Shown: positions 20,126 through 28,870 of the stretch, piece after piece
Layout: the number at the start of each line of letters is the position of its first letter
How positions within the stretch are numbered: the stretch's first letter is position 1
From: Persicimonas caeni
Lineage (GTDB): Bacteria; Myxococcota_A; Bradymonadia; Bradymonadales; Bradymonadaceae
Direction of reading: 5' to 3'
Assembly: GCF_006517175.1 (NCBI RefSeq)
Contig: NZ_CP041186.1
Span: 5,669,074-5,733,073 of the forward strand
DNA length: 64,000 nt
Notes under the pieces: model-generated
Seen by the model: only the letters and a program-made list of their open reading frames with translations
What the model was told of the DNA's origin: nothing
The model's database searches: none
Made by a program: the position numbers and the translations under genes

Positions 20126-20932
20126 ATGATGCGTACGCAACGAATGACCAAGATAATCGGGATGTTGGTGGTCGCCGCCGTGACGCTAGGCGTTGCTTGC
20201 CACACCGATCTGGGCGTCGAGTCGCGCCAGTTCGAATGTCAGGGGGACAACGACTGCCTGTCGGGGTGGACGTGCTCTTCCGAAAACCTCTGTGTTCGCC
20301 AGGGCAGCGTCGAGGTGGACGCCGGCGATACGCGCGACGCTGAGGACGTGGCGACCGATACGGCGCCGCTGCTGGACGCCGAGCCCTCGGACACAGCGCA
20401 AGACGCGGCCGACGCGACTGTCGACGCGGCCGAGGATGCCGCCGATACGTCGAACCCCTGTGAAGGCGTCCACTGCGATGGCACTCAGGTATGCGATCCG
20501 GAGACGGGTGCATGTGTCGACCCGCCCGAGTGCGTCGTCAACAGCGACTGCAGCGGCTCGGGAGAGCAGTGCGTCACCGACGCCGAGGGCGTCGCCTTTT
20601 GCTGCGCGGCGATCGGTGTGCCCGAAAACCAGTGCGACCCCATCTGTCAGACGGGCTGCGATGTCGGCGAAGCCTGCCGGGCGAGCTACGACGAGAGCAC
20701 TTACGAATTTGAAGGGTGGGTCTGCAAGCCGGCTGGTGATGGGCTGCAAGGAGAGCCTTGCGGTGGCGTGCAGGACTGTGCCGCCGGCTTTACCTGCGGG
20801 TCGGGGGCGACGCCTCAGGGAGAGTGTCAGGAGATATGCCGAATGGACATCGACAACTGGTGCAGCACAGGAACGTGCAACGACACGTTCCTGCACGACA
20901 CCGTCGGCTCGTGCGGTGAGCAGGTCAACTAA
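20126..20932 (+). CDS. Cysteine-rich lipoprotein, paralogue of the 16679-18100 product
   Basis: 268 aa from ATG 20126 (MMRTQRMTK); another ATG lies 6 codons later and SD signals are weak. The signal peptide ends VTLGVAC. The mature start HTDLGVESRQFECQGDNDC aligns closely with HTDIGLESRRFECVSDNDC of the other lipoprotein. An acidic Ala/Asp/Thr linker is followed by Cys-rich EGF-like stretches (CEGVHCDGTQVCDPETGAC; CCAAIGVPENQC). The stop overlaps the end of the convergent spt gene by 4 bp. Function unknown; the pair looks like an old duplication now separated by cstA. Confidence 0.8.
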   Translation: MMRTQRMTKIIGMLVVAAVTLGVACHTDLGVESRQFECQGDNDCLSGWTCSSENLCVRQGSVEVDAGDTRDAEDVATDTAPLLDAEPSDTAQDAADATVDAAEDAADTSNPCEGVHCDGTQVCDPETGACVDPPECVVNSDCSGSGEQCVTDAEGVAFCCAAIGVPENQCDPICQTGCDVGEACRASYDESTYEFEGWVCKPAGDGLQGEPCGGVQDCAAGFTCGSGATPQGECQEICRMDIDNWCSTGTCNDTFLHDTVGSCGEQVN

Positions 20933-22200
20933 CCGCCGACCGTACCCAACGGCTTGGCGATGACGTCTTCGATGATGTTGCACGCCTCGTCGATATCCTC
21001 TTTGGTCAGCTGCGAGGAGACCGAGATGCGGAAGCGGCGCGCGTGCGCCTCGACCGCCGGGAAGTCGACGGGCTGCAAGAAGAGGCCGCGCTGCTGGCAC
21101 TGGATGGCCATCGAGTAGAGTTGGCGGCCGTCCGAGCCGATGATGATCGGGATGATCTGCGACTCGGTCTCGCCCAGATCGAGGTTGAGCGCCTCCAGGT
21201 TCTCTTTGAAGTACGCCACGTTGTCCCACATCTTGTCGCGCAACGTCGAGTCGCGGGTGGCGACCTCGAGCGATTTCATCATCCCCGCCACGATGGGGGG
21301 CGGAAGGGCGCACGAGAACTGGAACGGTGAGGCGTAGTACTTCATGTAGCGAATGATCGCTTCGTTGGCGCACACGAAGCCGCCGACGCCGCCAAACGAC
21401 TTGCTCAGCGTGCCGAAGCTGATGCCCACCTGGTCTTCCAGACCGAAATGCTCGGCCACGCCGCGCCCGTTCTCACCGAACATCAGCGTCGAGTGAGCCT
21501 CGTCGATGTAGATGGGGGTCTGGTGCGCCTTACATACCTCGTTGATGGCAGGCAGGTCGCACAGGTCGCCGTCCATCGAATAGACGCCCTCGACGACCAC
21601 CAACTTGCGCTTGTCGCTATACTTGTCGAGCACCGCGTCGAGGTGCTCGGCGTCGTTGTGATCGAAGGTGGCCAGCTTGGCGCCCGACAGCGTGCCGCCG
21701 TCGACCACGCTGCGGTGGCACTTCGAGTCGATCACCAGCACGTCGCCCTTGCGCAAAAGCCCCTGCATCGCCCCCATATTGCCGCCCAGCCCGCTCGAAA
21801 AGAGCATGCAGGCGTCCTTCTGCTTGAAGTCGGCCAACTGTTGGGCGAACTCCTCGTGCAGATCGAAGGTCCCCGACAGCATCGCCGCGCCCGACGCGCT
21901 CAACCCGTACTCGTCCGCCGCCTGCTTGGCTGCCTCGACGACCTCGGGGTGGGTCGACAGGCCCAGGTAGTTGTACGAGGTCAGGTTGATCGTGTCGCGC
22001 TCTTCGCCGTCGAAGCCGTTGCGGATGCGCGTGCGCGGTTTGGGCGAGCTTTGCAGCGGTTGCTCGTACAGGCTCATGCCCATCGCCACGGCCGGGTCGT
22101 GGGACCACTCTTGGAAGTCCTCCGGCGGGGCGAGCACGTCCGGGTTATCGTTCCAACCAAAGTCGGCCAGGCTGAATTTTAAGGGGTCGATATTCTTCAT
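20929..22200 (-). CDS. spt: Serine palmitoyltransferase-like alpha-oxoamine synthase
   Basis: 423 aa; ATG 22200, SD weak. A PLP-dependent alpha-oxoamine synthase: LTSYNYLGL (73-81), H162 that would stack on PLP, DEAHS (233-237) and PLP lysine K267 in SFGTLSKSFGG. The stretch FGENGRGVAEHFGLE resembles bacterial serine palmitoyltransferase more than BioF or Kbl. Spt condenses serine with an acyl thioester to 3-ketosphinganine, the first step to sphingolipids; cytoplasmic in bacteria. The acyl carrier protein gene lies 76 bp upstream in the same direction, and ceramide synthase and reductase genes run divergently. AONS or KBL activity cannot be excluded by sequence alone, but the context favours Spt. 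Confidence 0.85.
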   Translation of the reverse strand: MKNIDPLKFSLADFGWNDNPDVLAPPEDFQEWSHDPAVAMGMSLYEQPLQSSPKPRTRIRNGFDGEERDTINLTSYNYLGLSTHPEVVEAAKQAADEYGLSASGAAMLSGTFDLHEEFAQQLADFKQKDACMLFSSGLGGNMGAMQGLLRKGDVLVIDSKCHRSVVDGGTLSGAKLATFDHNDAEHLDAVLDKYSDKRKLVVVEGVYSMDGDLCDLPAINEVCKAHQTPIYIDEAHSTLMFGENGRGVAEHFGLEDQVGISFGTLSKSFGGVGGFVCANEAIIRYMKYYASPFQFSCALPPPIVAGMMKSLEVATRDSTLRDKMWDNVAYFKENLEALNLDLGETESQIIPIIIGSDGRQLYSMAIQCQQRGLFLQPVDFPAVEAHARRFRISVSSQLTKEDIDEACNIIEDVIAKPLGTVGG

Positions 22201-22276
22201 AGGCTCGGGAGTGATCGAGGGAGCGGGTCATCGAGGGATCGAGGAGACGACAAGGGCCTACGACCCCTCGACCCGG

Positions 22277-22516
22277 TCAGACATACTGCATGAATTTGTC
22301 GGCGAGCCCGTCGATCGTCTCGATCTCGGCGAGTTCGGCGCGCGGCACCTTGATGTTCATCTCGCGCATCGAGGCGGTGACCACCTCGAGCATGTCCAGG
22401 CTGTTGGCGCCGAAGTCGCGGAACGAGTCGGCGAACTCCAGGTCTTCTTCTTCGACGTCGTCGAGGTGCTCGACCACGTTCTTGCGAATCACGGCTACCA
22501 CTTCGTCTTTGGTCAT
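22277..22516 (-). CDS. Acyl carrier protein of the sphingolipid cluster
   Basis: 79 aa; ATG 22516, with AAGGA 6 nt upstream. One ACP domain; S39 in DFGANSLDMLEVV is the phosphopantetheine site (normally DSL; here NSL, with Asp replaced by Asn). It is acidic, as ACPs are. It lies just upstream of spt on the same strand; in Caulobacter a dedicated ACP sits beside Spt and is thought to hand it the acyl chain. The same role is inferred here. Confidence 0.87.
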   Translation of the reverse strand: MTKDEVVAVIRKNVVEHLDDVEEEDLEFADSFRDFGANSLDMLEVVTASMREMNIKVPRAELAEIETIDGLADKFMQYV

Positions 22517-22767
22517 CTCGTATCCTTTCATTGTTGAGCATCAATCCGGCAGTGCCGCCACTGACAGCGCAATGTCGACGCGGCTGACCGGTAAGTCAAA
22601 CGCTCATCATGTAGCGAGAGAGGCGCGTGAATTCAAGGGGAGAAACCGGACAAACGGTCGGAATGGTTTCAGATTTCGCGTCTAGATTAGGCAGGGGTGC
22701 TGGAAGTCTCCGCCCGAATGCGGTATCGACTGGAATCCGGCACCCAACTCTAACCTGTGAGGCCTCC
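22517..22767. promoter_or_regulatory. Shared divergent promoter region of the ceramide cluster
   Basis: 251 bp between the ACP start (minus) and the ceramide synthase start (plus). On the minus strand TTGACT (22594-22599) lies 17 bp before GACATT (22571-22576), a possible sigma-70 promoter for acp-spt with a poor -10. No convincing plus-strand promoter was found. Confidence 0.35.
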
Positions 22768-23931
22768 GTGTTTCGACTCGATTCGACAAAGAAGGACGCT
22801 CAATCTGCGGTGGCAGTACGCCCGGTGATTTCGCTTCGCGACCGCCACCGGTTCATCCGCTTTCCCCACCGGCTCTACGCCGACGACCCCAACTACTGCG
22901 CTCCGCTCGACGCCATGGTCTGGGAGCAGACCTCGCGCCGGCTCAACCCCTGGTTCGAGCACGGCGAGGCCCAGTTCTACCTGGCCTTTCGCGGTGACCG
23001 CGTCGTCGGGCGCATCAGCGCGCAGGTCGACCAGATGCACCTCAAGCAGCACGACGACGGCGCTGGCTTCTTCGGCTTCTTCGAGGTCGAAGAGGATCCC
23101 GAGGCGGCGCGCGCGTTGTTGACCACGGCCGAGGACTGGTGTCGCTCGCGAGGAATGGAGCGCATTCGCGGCCCGTTTTCCCTGTCGATCAACGAGGAGT
23201 CGGGCCTGCTCGTCGACGGGTTCGACACGCCCAACTACATCATGATGCCCCACGGGCGCCCCTACTACGACGAGTTCGTCACGGGGGCGGGCTTCGAGAA
23301 GGCCATGGACCTGTACGCCTGGCAATACAGCCGCGAGCGCATCCCGGAGTACGCCTTCGAGATGGCCGACGCCGCCAAAGATCACCCGGGCGTGACCATT
23401 CGCGACCTCGATATGGACAATATCGAGCGCGACGTGCGCATCATCATGGACATCTTCAACGAGGCCTGGTCGAAGAACTGGGGGTTTGTGCCCCTGACCG
23501 AGGCCGAGCTCGACAAGATGGCCCAGGAGTTCAAGCTCATCGTCGATCCCGAGTTGTGCATGATCGCCGAGGTAGACGGCGACCCGGCTGCGATGACCGT
23601 GGCGCTTCCCAACATCAACGAGGCGTTCCGCGACCTCGACGGCAAGCTGTTGCCGGGCGGCTGGGCCAAGGTGCTGTATCGACTCAAGGTCAAGAGCCCC
23701 AAGACCTTCCGCTGCGTGCTGCTCGGCATCCGCAAAAAGTACCGCAAGGTCGCCATGGGCGGGCTGAGCGTGCTCCTCTACACCACGATCTACAAGCGCG
23801 CCTTCGACAAGGGCTACGAGTTGGCCGAAGCCGGGTGGACCTTGGAGACCAACAAGGGCATCAACCAGGGCATGGAGCTGATGGGCGCCGAGCGTTACAA
23901 GACGTACCGGGTCTACGAAAAGGAGCTCTAG
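22768..23931 (+). CDS. bcerS: Bacterial ceramide synthase-like N-acyltransferase (GNAT superfamily)
   Basis: 387 aa. GTG 22768, 5 nt after GAGG; the frame is open back to 22627 but without family character. It is a long GNAT-fold protein: FYLAFRGDRVVGRISAQVD resembles GNAT beta strands 2-4, and GFFEVEEDPEAARALLTTAEDW a cofactor-side helix. It resembles bacterial proteins once annotated as hypothetical acyltransferases and shown in Caulobacter (CCNA_01212) to N-acylate the sphingoid base. It should therefore form oxidised ceramide from 3-ketosphinganine and acyl-CoA. The reductase gene follows after 3 bp. Evidence is family resemblance plus context; no single diagnostic motif was checked. Confidence 0.75.
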   Translation: MFRLDSTKKDAQSAVAVRPVISLRDRHRFIRFPHRLYADDPNYCAPLDAMVWEQTSRRLNPWFEHGEAQFYLAFRGDRVVGRISAQVDQMHLKQHDDGAGFFGFFEVEEDPEAARALLTTAEDWCRSRGMERIRGPFSLSINEESGLLVDGFDTPNYIMMPHGRPYYDEFVTGAGFEKAMDLYAWQYSRERIPEYAFEMADAAKDHPGVTIRDLDMDNIERDVRIIMDIFNEAWSKNWGFVPLTEAELDKMAQEFKLIVDPELCMIAEVDGDPAAMTVALPNINEAFRDLDGKLLPGGWAKVLYRLKVKSPKTFRCVLLGIRKKYRKVAMGGLSVLLYTTIYKRAFDKGYELAEAGWTLETNKGINQGMELMGAERYKTYRVYEKEL

Positions 23932-23934
23932 AAG

Positions 23935-24915
23935 ATGCGCGTCTTCGTCACAGGCGGAACAGGTTTTGTCGGCTCTCATGTGGTCGAGCGACTCGTCGAC
24001 CGGGGCCACGATCCGCTGTGCCTGATTCGCAAAACGTCGAATACCGCCCACCTCGACGAGCTCGGCGTCGACACTCACGTCGGCTCGCTGGCCGACGTGC
24101 AGACGATGCGCGCGGCCGTCGAAGACGCCGACGCGGTGGTCCACATCGCCGGCGTCATCAAGGTGCGCGAGTTCGACGACTTCTACACCATCAACGGCGA
24201 GGCCACCGGCGAGCTCGGCCGGCTGGCCGCCGAGGTCAACCCCGACCTCGAGCGCTTCGTCTACGTATCGAGCGTCAGCGCCCAGGGCCCGTCCGACGGG
24301 CCCGAGCCGCGCCCCCACGACCGCACGCCGCAACCCGTGAGTCATTACGGGCGCAGCAAGCTGCTGGGCGAGGAGCGCCTCGAGCCGCTGGTCGACGCGC
24401 TTCCCCTCACCATCTTTCGTCCCCCGCCTGTCTACGGCCCGCGCGACTACGAGATGCTCGCCGCCTTCCAGATGGCCAAATACGGCATCGCCCCGGTCTA
24501 CGGCGACGGGGAGGGCTATTTGAGCCTGATTCACGTCCACGACCTCGCCCGCGCCATCGTCAAGGCGCTGGAGGCCGACCACCCGAGCGGCTCGGTCTTC
24601 GCGATCGACGACGGCGAGGTGCATACCTGGAAGACGCTCACCCGCGACTTCGGCCGGGCGATGGGCAAAGAGCCGCGCCACGTGTGTGTGCCGCGCGTGC
24701 TCTTTCACGCCGCCGGCCACGTCAGCGAAGCTTTTGGGCGGCTGACCAACCGTGCTACGATTTTCAACACGGACAAGGTCGCCGAGATGGCGCAGGGCAG
24801 TTGGGTTTGCGGCAGTGTCCAGCTGCGTGAGCTTCTCGATTGGCAGCCCCGATGGCCGATCGAGAAGGGCGCGCGTCAGACGGCCGAATGGTATCTCGAG
24901 GAGGGCTGGATTTGA
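23935..24915 (+). CDS. cerR: Ceramide reductase-like NAD(P)-dependent SDR
   Basis: 326 aa. ATG 23935, with AGGAG inside the end of the preceding gene 9 nt upstream, so translation is coupled. Extended short-chain dehydrogenase: Rossmann motif TGGTGFVG (6-13), S112/S113 and the Y138xxxK142 pair in HYGRSK. FRPPPVYGPRD is the usual epimerase/dehydratase loop. In Caulobacter a like protein, CerR, reduces the 3-keto group after N-acylation, and the place right after the ceramide synthase gene supports that here. Alternative: another sugar or steroid epimerase. The next sensor gene starts inside its stop codon. Confidence 0.8.
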   Translation: MRVFVTGGTGFVGSHVVERLVDRGHDPLCLIRKTSNTAHLDELGVDTHVGSLADVQTMRAAVEDADAVVHIAGVIKVREFDDFYTINGEATGELGRLAAEVNPDLERFVYVSSVSAQGPSDGPEPRPHDRTPQPVSHYGRSKLLGEERLEPLVDALPLTIFRPPPVYGPRDYEMLAAFQMAKYGIAPVYGDGEGYLSLIHVHDLARAIVKALEADHPSGSVFAIDDGEVHTWKTLTRDFGRAMGKEPRHVCVPRVLFHAAGHVSEAFGRLTNRATIFNTDKVAEMAQGSWVCGSVQLRELLDWQPRWPIEKGARQTAEWYLEEGWI

Positions 24916-25568
24916 TTCACGGGCATCGAGACATGGCGGAACTCGTCGAGGCGGCATACCGCATCGAAGTCGACCGCCAGGCCTGGCTCGACGGGTTGGC
25001 CGAGGTGCTCGGTCAGATCCACGGCAAGGGCCCCGGCCTGATGGTCTACCTGTTCGATGCCAGCCAGCGAGAAGAGGGCGTCCACCTTCCCGCCTACGCG
25101 CTCTATGGACTCGACGAGACGTTCGCCGAAGCCACGATCAAGCACAACGCCGCCTCCCCGCCCGACGACACACGACTGGTGTACGGGCCGGGCGTCCGCT
25201 GCTCGACGGTGAGCGAATTGCTCGCCGATCAGGGCATCGTCCCTGCCGAGCACCCCAGTTTCGGCCCCAACACCCGCCTGATCGGCATCGAGGATGCCTG
25301 GGGTCTGACGGCTTCAGACGCCCATTCGCGTGGGGTCGCCGTGGCCGCCCCCCTGAACGACGTGTCCCAGATGTCCGGGGAGATGCGAGAGCTCTGGCAA
25401 CTGATCGGCACCCACTTGCTCACGGCCTACCGGCTGCGCCGGCGTCACGTCGGCGGCCAGGACATCGACGAGGCCGCCCGCGATCTGATCGGCGCCTCGG
25501 TCGACACCGCCAAAGAGCTCGTCAAGCAAGAGGTGCTCATCCGCCTGCGTGCACATTTTTCGCGTTAG
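24912..25568 (+). CDS. Sensor-type protein, paralogue of the following LuxR-HTH protein but without HTH
   Basis: 218 aa. TTG 24912 overlaps the cerR stop (TTGA) and lies 7 nt after AGGAGG; an alignment with the next gene (VEAAYRIE / VEAAYRLE at equal distances) confirms this start. It forms a single PAS/GAF-sized globular domain: LMVYLFDAS, CSTVSELL, then VAVAAPLNDVSQMSGEMRELW. It ends after a short helix (KELVKQEVLIRLRAHF) where the paralogue has a HTH. It likely senses a ligand or pairs with the paralogue. Its position suggests a link to the ceramide operon, but this is inference. Confidence 0.7.
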   Translation: MIHGHRDMAELVEAAYRIEVDRQAWLDGLAEVLGQIHGKGPGLMVYLFDASQREEGVHLPAYALYGLDETFAEATIKHNAASPPDDTRLVYGPGVRCSTVSELLADQGIVPAEHPSFGPNTRLIGIEDAWGLTASDAHSRGVAVAAPLNDVSQMSGEMRELWQLIGTHLLTAYRLRRRHVGGQDIDEAARDLIGASVDTAKELVKQEVLIRLRAHFSR

Positions 25569-25636
25569 GTGCATCTAAGCCACAAGCCGTAAAAAAACAT
25601 GTAGTGCTTCGCCCCAACAGACGGTTCGAGGATTCA

Positions 25637-26650
25637 ATGATTGGCATCCAACGAGAGCTGGTGGGAGTGGTCGAGGCGGCCTATCGGCTGGAACTCGAAC
25701 GGCACTCTTGGCTGCAGGGCTTGGCCGATGTCCTCGCGACGATGGCGCGACAACTGCCCGGCTTGATGGTCTACGTGTACGACGCGAGCACTCCCGAGGC
25801 GGGAGCAATCGTCGAGGACTACGCGTTGCACGGGCTGCCGGAGTCCTTCGGTGAGGCCACCGTCGAGCTCAACATCAACACCGCTCCTCATATGGTGCGC
25901 GAGGTTTACCACCGCGGCATCATCTGCTCGACGGTCAGCGAGATTCTGGCTCCCCACGGCATGTCGCCGGAAGAACACCCCCTGACGGGTCGGCTCAATC
26001 GTCGCATCCATATCGCAGACTGCTGGGGCGTGAGCGGCTCGAACCCCGATGGACGAGGCGTGGGCATCGCCGCGCCGCTCCTCGAGGTGTCGGCGCTCCC
26101 CGAAGAGGTGCGCGAGTTGTGGGGGCTTGTCGGGGTGCACCTGGCCACTGCCTACAGGCTTCGCCGCGGCGTCGAGGCGAATCGCGCGGAACCGGAAGCC
26201 GCCATCCTCGACCCGGGCGGCAAGCTCGTCCACGCCGAGGGCGACGCCGCCGACGGCGAAGCGCGCGAAGCGCTCGAGAGAGCCACCCGCCGCATCGACC
26301 GGGCCCGCTCGGGCCCCTTGCGCCACGAGCCCGCCGAAGCGCTCCCTATGTGGCGAGGTCTGGTCGAAGGCCGCTGGTCACTTGTCGACCGCTGGGACTC
26401 CGACGGCCGCCGCTACGTGGTCGCCCACCCGAACGATCCACACTTCGACGAACCCCAAAAGCTCACCGACCGCGAGCGTCAGGTCGTCGCCTACGCCTCG
26501 CAGGGCGACACGAACGCGCGTATCAGCTACTCGCTCGGCCTCGACGAGCCCACCGTCGAGGCGCTCCTGCACAGCGCGCTCGCCAAGCTCGGCTTCGACT
26601 CGCGCGAGCGGTTGGGGGAGCTGCGCCGGTTTTTCGAAGATCCGTCCTGA
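25637..26650 (+). CDS. LuxR-type HTH transcription regulator with paralogous sensor domain
   Basis: 337 aa; ATG 25637, with GAGG 5 nt upstream. Residues 1-~185 match the preceding gene's product: LMVYVYDAS, ICSTVSEIL, GIAAPLLEVSALPEEVRELW. Residues ~275-335 are a LuxR/NarL-like HTH (LTDRERQVVAYASQGDTN, then LGLDEPTVEALLHSALAKLG) without a phospho-receiver. It is a likely one-component regulator. The recognition helix region departs from the classic LuxR consensus (ISYSLGLDEPTVEALL). A palindromic repeat begins 23 bp after the stop. Confidence 0.78.
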   Translation: MIGIQRELVGVVEAAYRLELERHSWLQGLADVLATMARQLPGLMVYVYDASTPEAGAIVEDYALHGLPESFGEATVELNINTAPHMVREVYHRGIICSTVSEILAPHGMSPEEHPLTGRLNRRIHIADCWGVSGSNPDGRGVGIAAPLLEVSALPEEVRELWGLVGVHLATAYRLRRGVEANRAEPEAAILDPGGKLVHAEGDAADGEAREALERATRRIDRARSGPLRHEPAEALPMWRGLVEGRWSLVDRWDSDGRRYVVAHPNDPHFDEPQKLTDRERQVVAYASQGDTNARISYSLGLDEPTVEALLHSALAKLGFDSRERLGELRRFFEDPS

Positions 26651-26672
26651 GGCGGGGGGCGAGGAAGCGAAG

Positions 26673-26849
26673 AGGAGGCCTTGCAGGAGCGTGGCGCCAG
26701 CTATTAGGGGCTAAGGCCATTATTGGGTCGCATGATCGTGGCGTTTCGGGTTCTCGAAACCTCAAAAAGCAAGGCCTGGCCGATCCGCGACTCCCTAATG
26801 GTCCAAGCCCCTAATAGCTGGCGCTGCGCTCCTGCAAGGCGCCGCAAAT
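26673..26849 (+). repeat. Palindromic repeat element, copy A (left of argS)
   Basis: About 177 bp, non-coding. Termini GCCTTGCAGGAGCG... (26678) and its near-perfect inverse (...CGCTCCTGCAAGGC, to 26840) form ~36-nt inverted repeats that include AGCTATTAGGGGCT. The interior includes GGGTTCTCGAAACC, itself a palindrome. The whole element, flanks included, is the reverse complement of copy B at 28871-29076. No transposase is encoded; a MITE/REP-like element is likely. Confidence 0.88.
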
Positions 26850-26924
26850 TGCCAGGCGCCAACCCCGCCTTGCCAAAGCCCCCACTCGAAAATATGTTGC
26901 CCCCGGCTTACTGAATCGCCCCAA

Positions 26925-28862
26925 ATGAACCAGGCACTACCCATGCGCATCCAAGACATCGAAACCCGCGTCGCCGAGCTCAAAGACCAGGCCCTCGAGG
27001 CGCTGGAGGTCCCGGAAGAAGCCATCGCCGACATCAACGTCGAAACCCCGCCCAACCCCGAGATGGGCGACCGCGGGTTTCCGTGCTTCGTGCTCGCGCG
27101 CCATCTTAGAAAGGCGCCGCCGATGATCGCCAAGGAAGTCGCCGCCAAGCTCGAGGAGTTCGTCACCGACGAGGACGTCATCGCCGAGGTGCGCGCGGTC
27201 GGCCCGTACGTCAACGTGCTGTTCAGCAAGGCCAAGCTCGCCCGCGTGGTCGTGGGCGAGGCGCTCGACGACGAGCATTTCGGCGGCGAGACCGCCGACG
27301 AGCCGAAGCATTGGATGTTCGAGTACTCCGCGCCCAACACCAATAAGCCCCAGCATCTGGGCCACGTGCGCAACGACCTGCTCGGCCAGTCGGTCGCCAC
27401 CATCGCCGACTGGGCCGGCCATGAGGTCACCCGCGTCAACCTGATCAACGACCGCGGCATCCACATCTGCAAGTCGATGCTCGCCTACCAGAAATGGGGC
27501 GAGGGGGAGACGCCGGAGAGCGCCGGGATCAAAGGCGACCACCTGGTGGGCAAATACTACGTGCTCTTCAACAACAAGTTCATCGAGGAGTACGAGGCCT
27601 GGCAGCAAACCGATGAGGCCGAGGCGCGCTTCGGGGAGTGGATGGCCGAGCGCGACACCGACGAAGATGAGGATCTCGACCCGCAAGAGCTCCGCCAGAA
27701 GTTCTTCAAGGCGTACAAAGACGACTACTTCAACCGCGAGAGCAAGCTCGGCCAGCAAGCCAAGCAGATGCTGCTCGACTGGGAGGCCGGCGACGAAGAG
27801 GTCGTCGAGCTGTGGAAGACGATGAACCAGTGGGTCTTCGACGGCTTCGACCAGACCTACGAGCGCCTGGGCGTCGAGTTCGATCACGTCTACTACGAGT
27901 CGAATACCTACAAGCTCGGCAAAGACATCGTGCTCGAGGGGCTCGAAGAGGGCAAATTCGAGAAGATCGAGGGCGGCGCCATCGCCTGCGACCTCGAGAA
28001 GGTCGGCCTGCAGGGCCAGAAGGTTTTGCTCCGAAGCGACGGTACCTCGGTCTACATGACCCAAGATATCGGCACCGCGCTCGAGCGCTTCCGCGAGTAT
28101 GACCTCGACCAGATGGTCTACGTGGTGGGCAACGAGCAGGACTACCACTTCAACGTGCTCTTCAAGATCCTGGGGCTCTTGAAGCCCGAGCTCGAAGGCC
28201 GGCTCTTTCACCTGTCCTACGGCATGGTGCTCCTGCCCGAGGGCAAGATGAAGAGCCGCGAGGGCAAGGTCGTCGACGCCGACGACCTGATGGACCAGAT
28301 GGAGAAGTTGGCGCGTGAGGCGGTCGTCGAGCGTTGGCCCGACATCGACGAAGACGAGGTCGACACCCGCGCCAAGGCCATCGGCATGGCCGCGCTCAAG
28401 TACTACATCCTCGACTTCAACCCGCGTACCACGGTCAACTTCGACCCCAAGAAGTCGATCGACTTCCAGGGCCGCACCGGCCCCTACTGCCTGTATAGCT
28501 ACGCGCGCATCCAGTCCATCGGCCGGCGCATCGGCGGCTGGCCCGAGCTCGACGACAAGAGCCGCGCCGCCTGCCTGGAGGCGCTGGGCACCGACCTCGA
28601 GATGGCGCTCGTGCGCGAATTGCAGACGTGGCCCAAAGTCGCCGCCACCGCCGCGCGCGACCTCGACCCGAGCAAGGTCACCGAGCACATGTTCAACATG
28701 TGCAAGTCCTTCAGCACGCTCTACAACGACGACGACCACAAGATCGTCGACATCGACGACGAACAACGCCGCGACGGCCTGCTGTATTTGGCCCAGGCGG
28801 TCGCCGCGACGTTGCAGAAGGGCCTGGCGTTGTTGGGGATCGAGACGCTCGAGGAGATGTGA
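26925..28862 (+). CDS. argS: Arginyl-tRNA synthetase
   Basis: 645 aa from ATG 26925; ATG 26943 (MRIQDIET) is an alternative and neither has a strong SD. A class Ia synthetase: an N-terminal Add-1-like domain (PPNPEMGDRGFPCFVLA), the HIGH signature as HLGH in NTNKPQHLGHVRND (~140-150), and KMKSREGK (about 441) in the KMSKS place, as in many ArgRS. The C-terminal anticodon-binding DALR-type domain carries the conserved YARIQSI. It loads arginine on tRNA-Arg in the cytoplasm. It contains an acidic insertion (DTDEDEDLD, about 245). It sits alone between two inverted copies of a repeat element; expression is constitutive by expectation. Confidence 0.95.
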   Translation: MNQALPMRIQDIETRVAELKDQALEALEVPEEAIADINVETPPNPEMGDRGFPCFVLARHLRKAPPMIAKEVAAKLEEFVTDEDVIAEVRAVGPYVNVLFSKAKLARVVVGEALDDEHFGGETADEPKHWMFEYSAPNTNKPQHLGHVRNDLLGQSVATIADWAGHEVTRVNLINDRGIHICKSMLAYQKWGEGETPESAGIKGDHLVGKYYVLFNNKFIEEYEAWQQTDEAEARFGEWMAERDTDEDEDLDPQELRQKFFKAYKDDYFNRESKLGQQAKQMLLDWEAGDEEVVELWKTMNQWVFDGFDQTYERLGVEFDHVYYESNTYKLGKDIVLEGLEEGKFEKIEGGAIACDLEKVGLQGQKVLLRSDGTSVYMTQDIGTALERFREYDLDQMVYVVGNEQDYHFNVLFKILGLLKPELEGRLFHLSYGMVLLPEGKMKSREGKVVDADDLMDQMEKLAREAVVERWPDIDEDEVDTRAKAIGMAALKYYILDFNPRTTVNFDPKKSIDFQGRTGPYCLYSYARIQSIGRRIGGWPELDDKSRAACLEALGTDLEMALVRELQTWPKVAATAARDLDPSKVTEHMFNMCKSFSTLYNDDDHKIVDIDDEQRRDGLLYLAQAVAATLQKGLALLGIETLEEM

Positions 28863-28870
28863 GCTCTTCG

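Noticed and set aside
22750-24957. 735-codon minus-strand frame opposite bcerS and cerR
   Set aside because: Runs across two well-supported genes; low-complexity composition.
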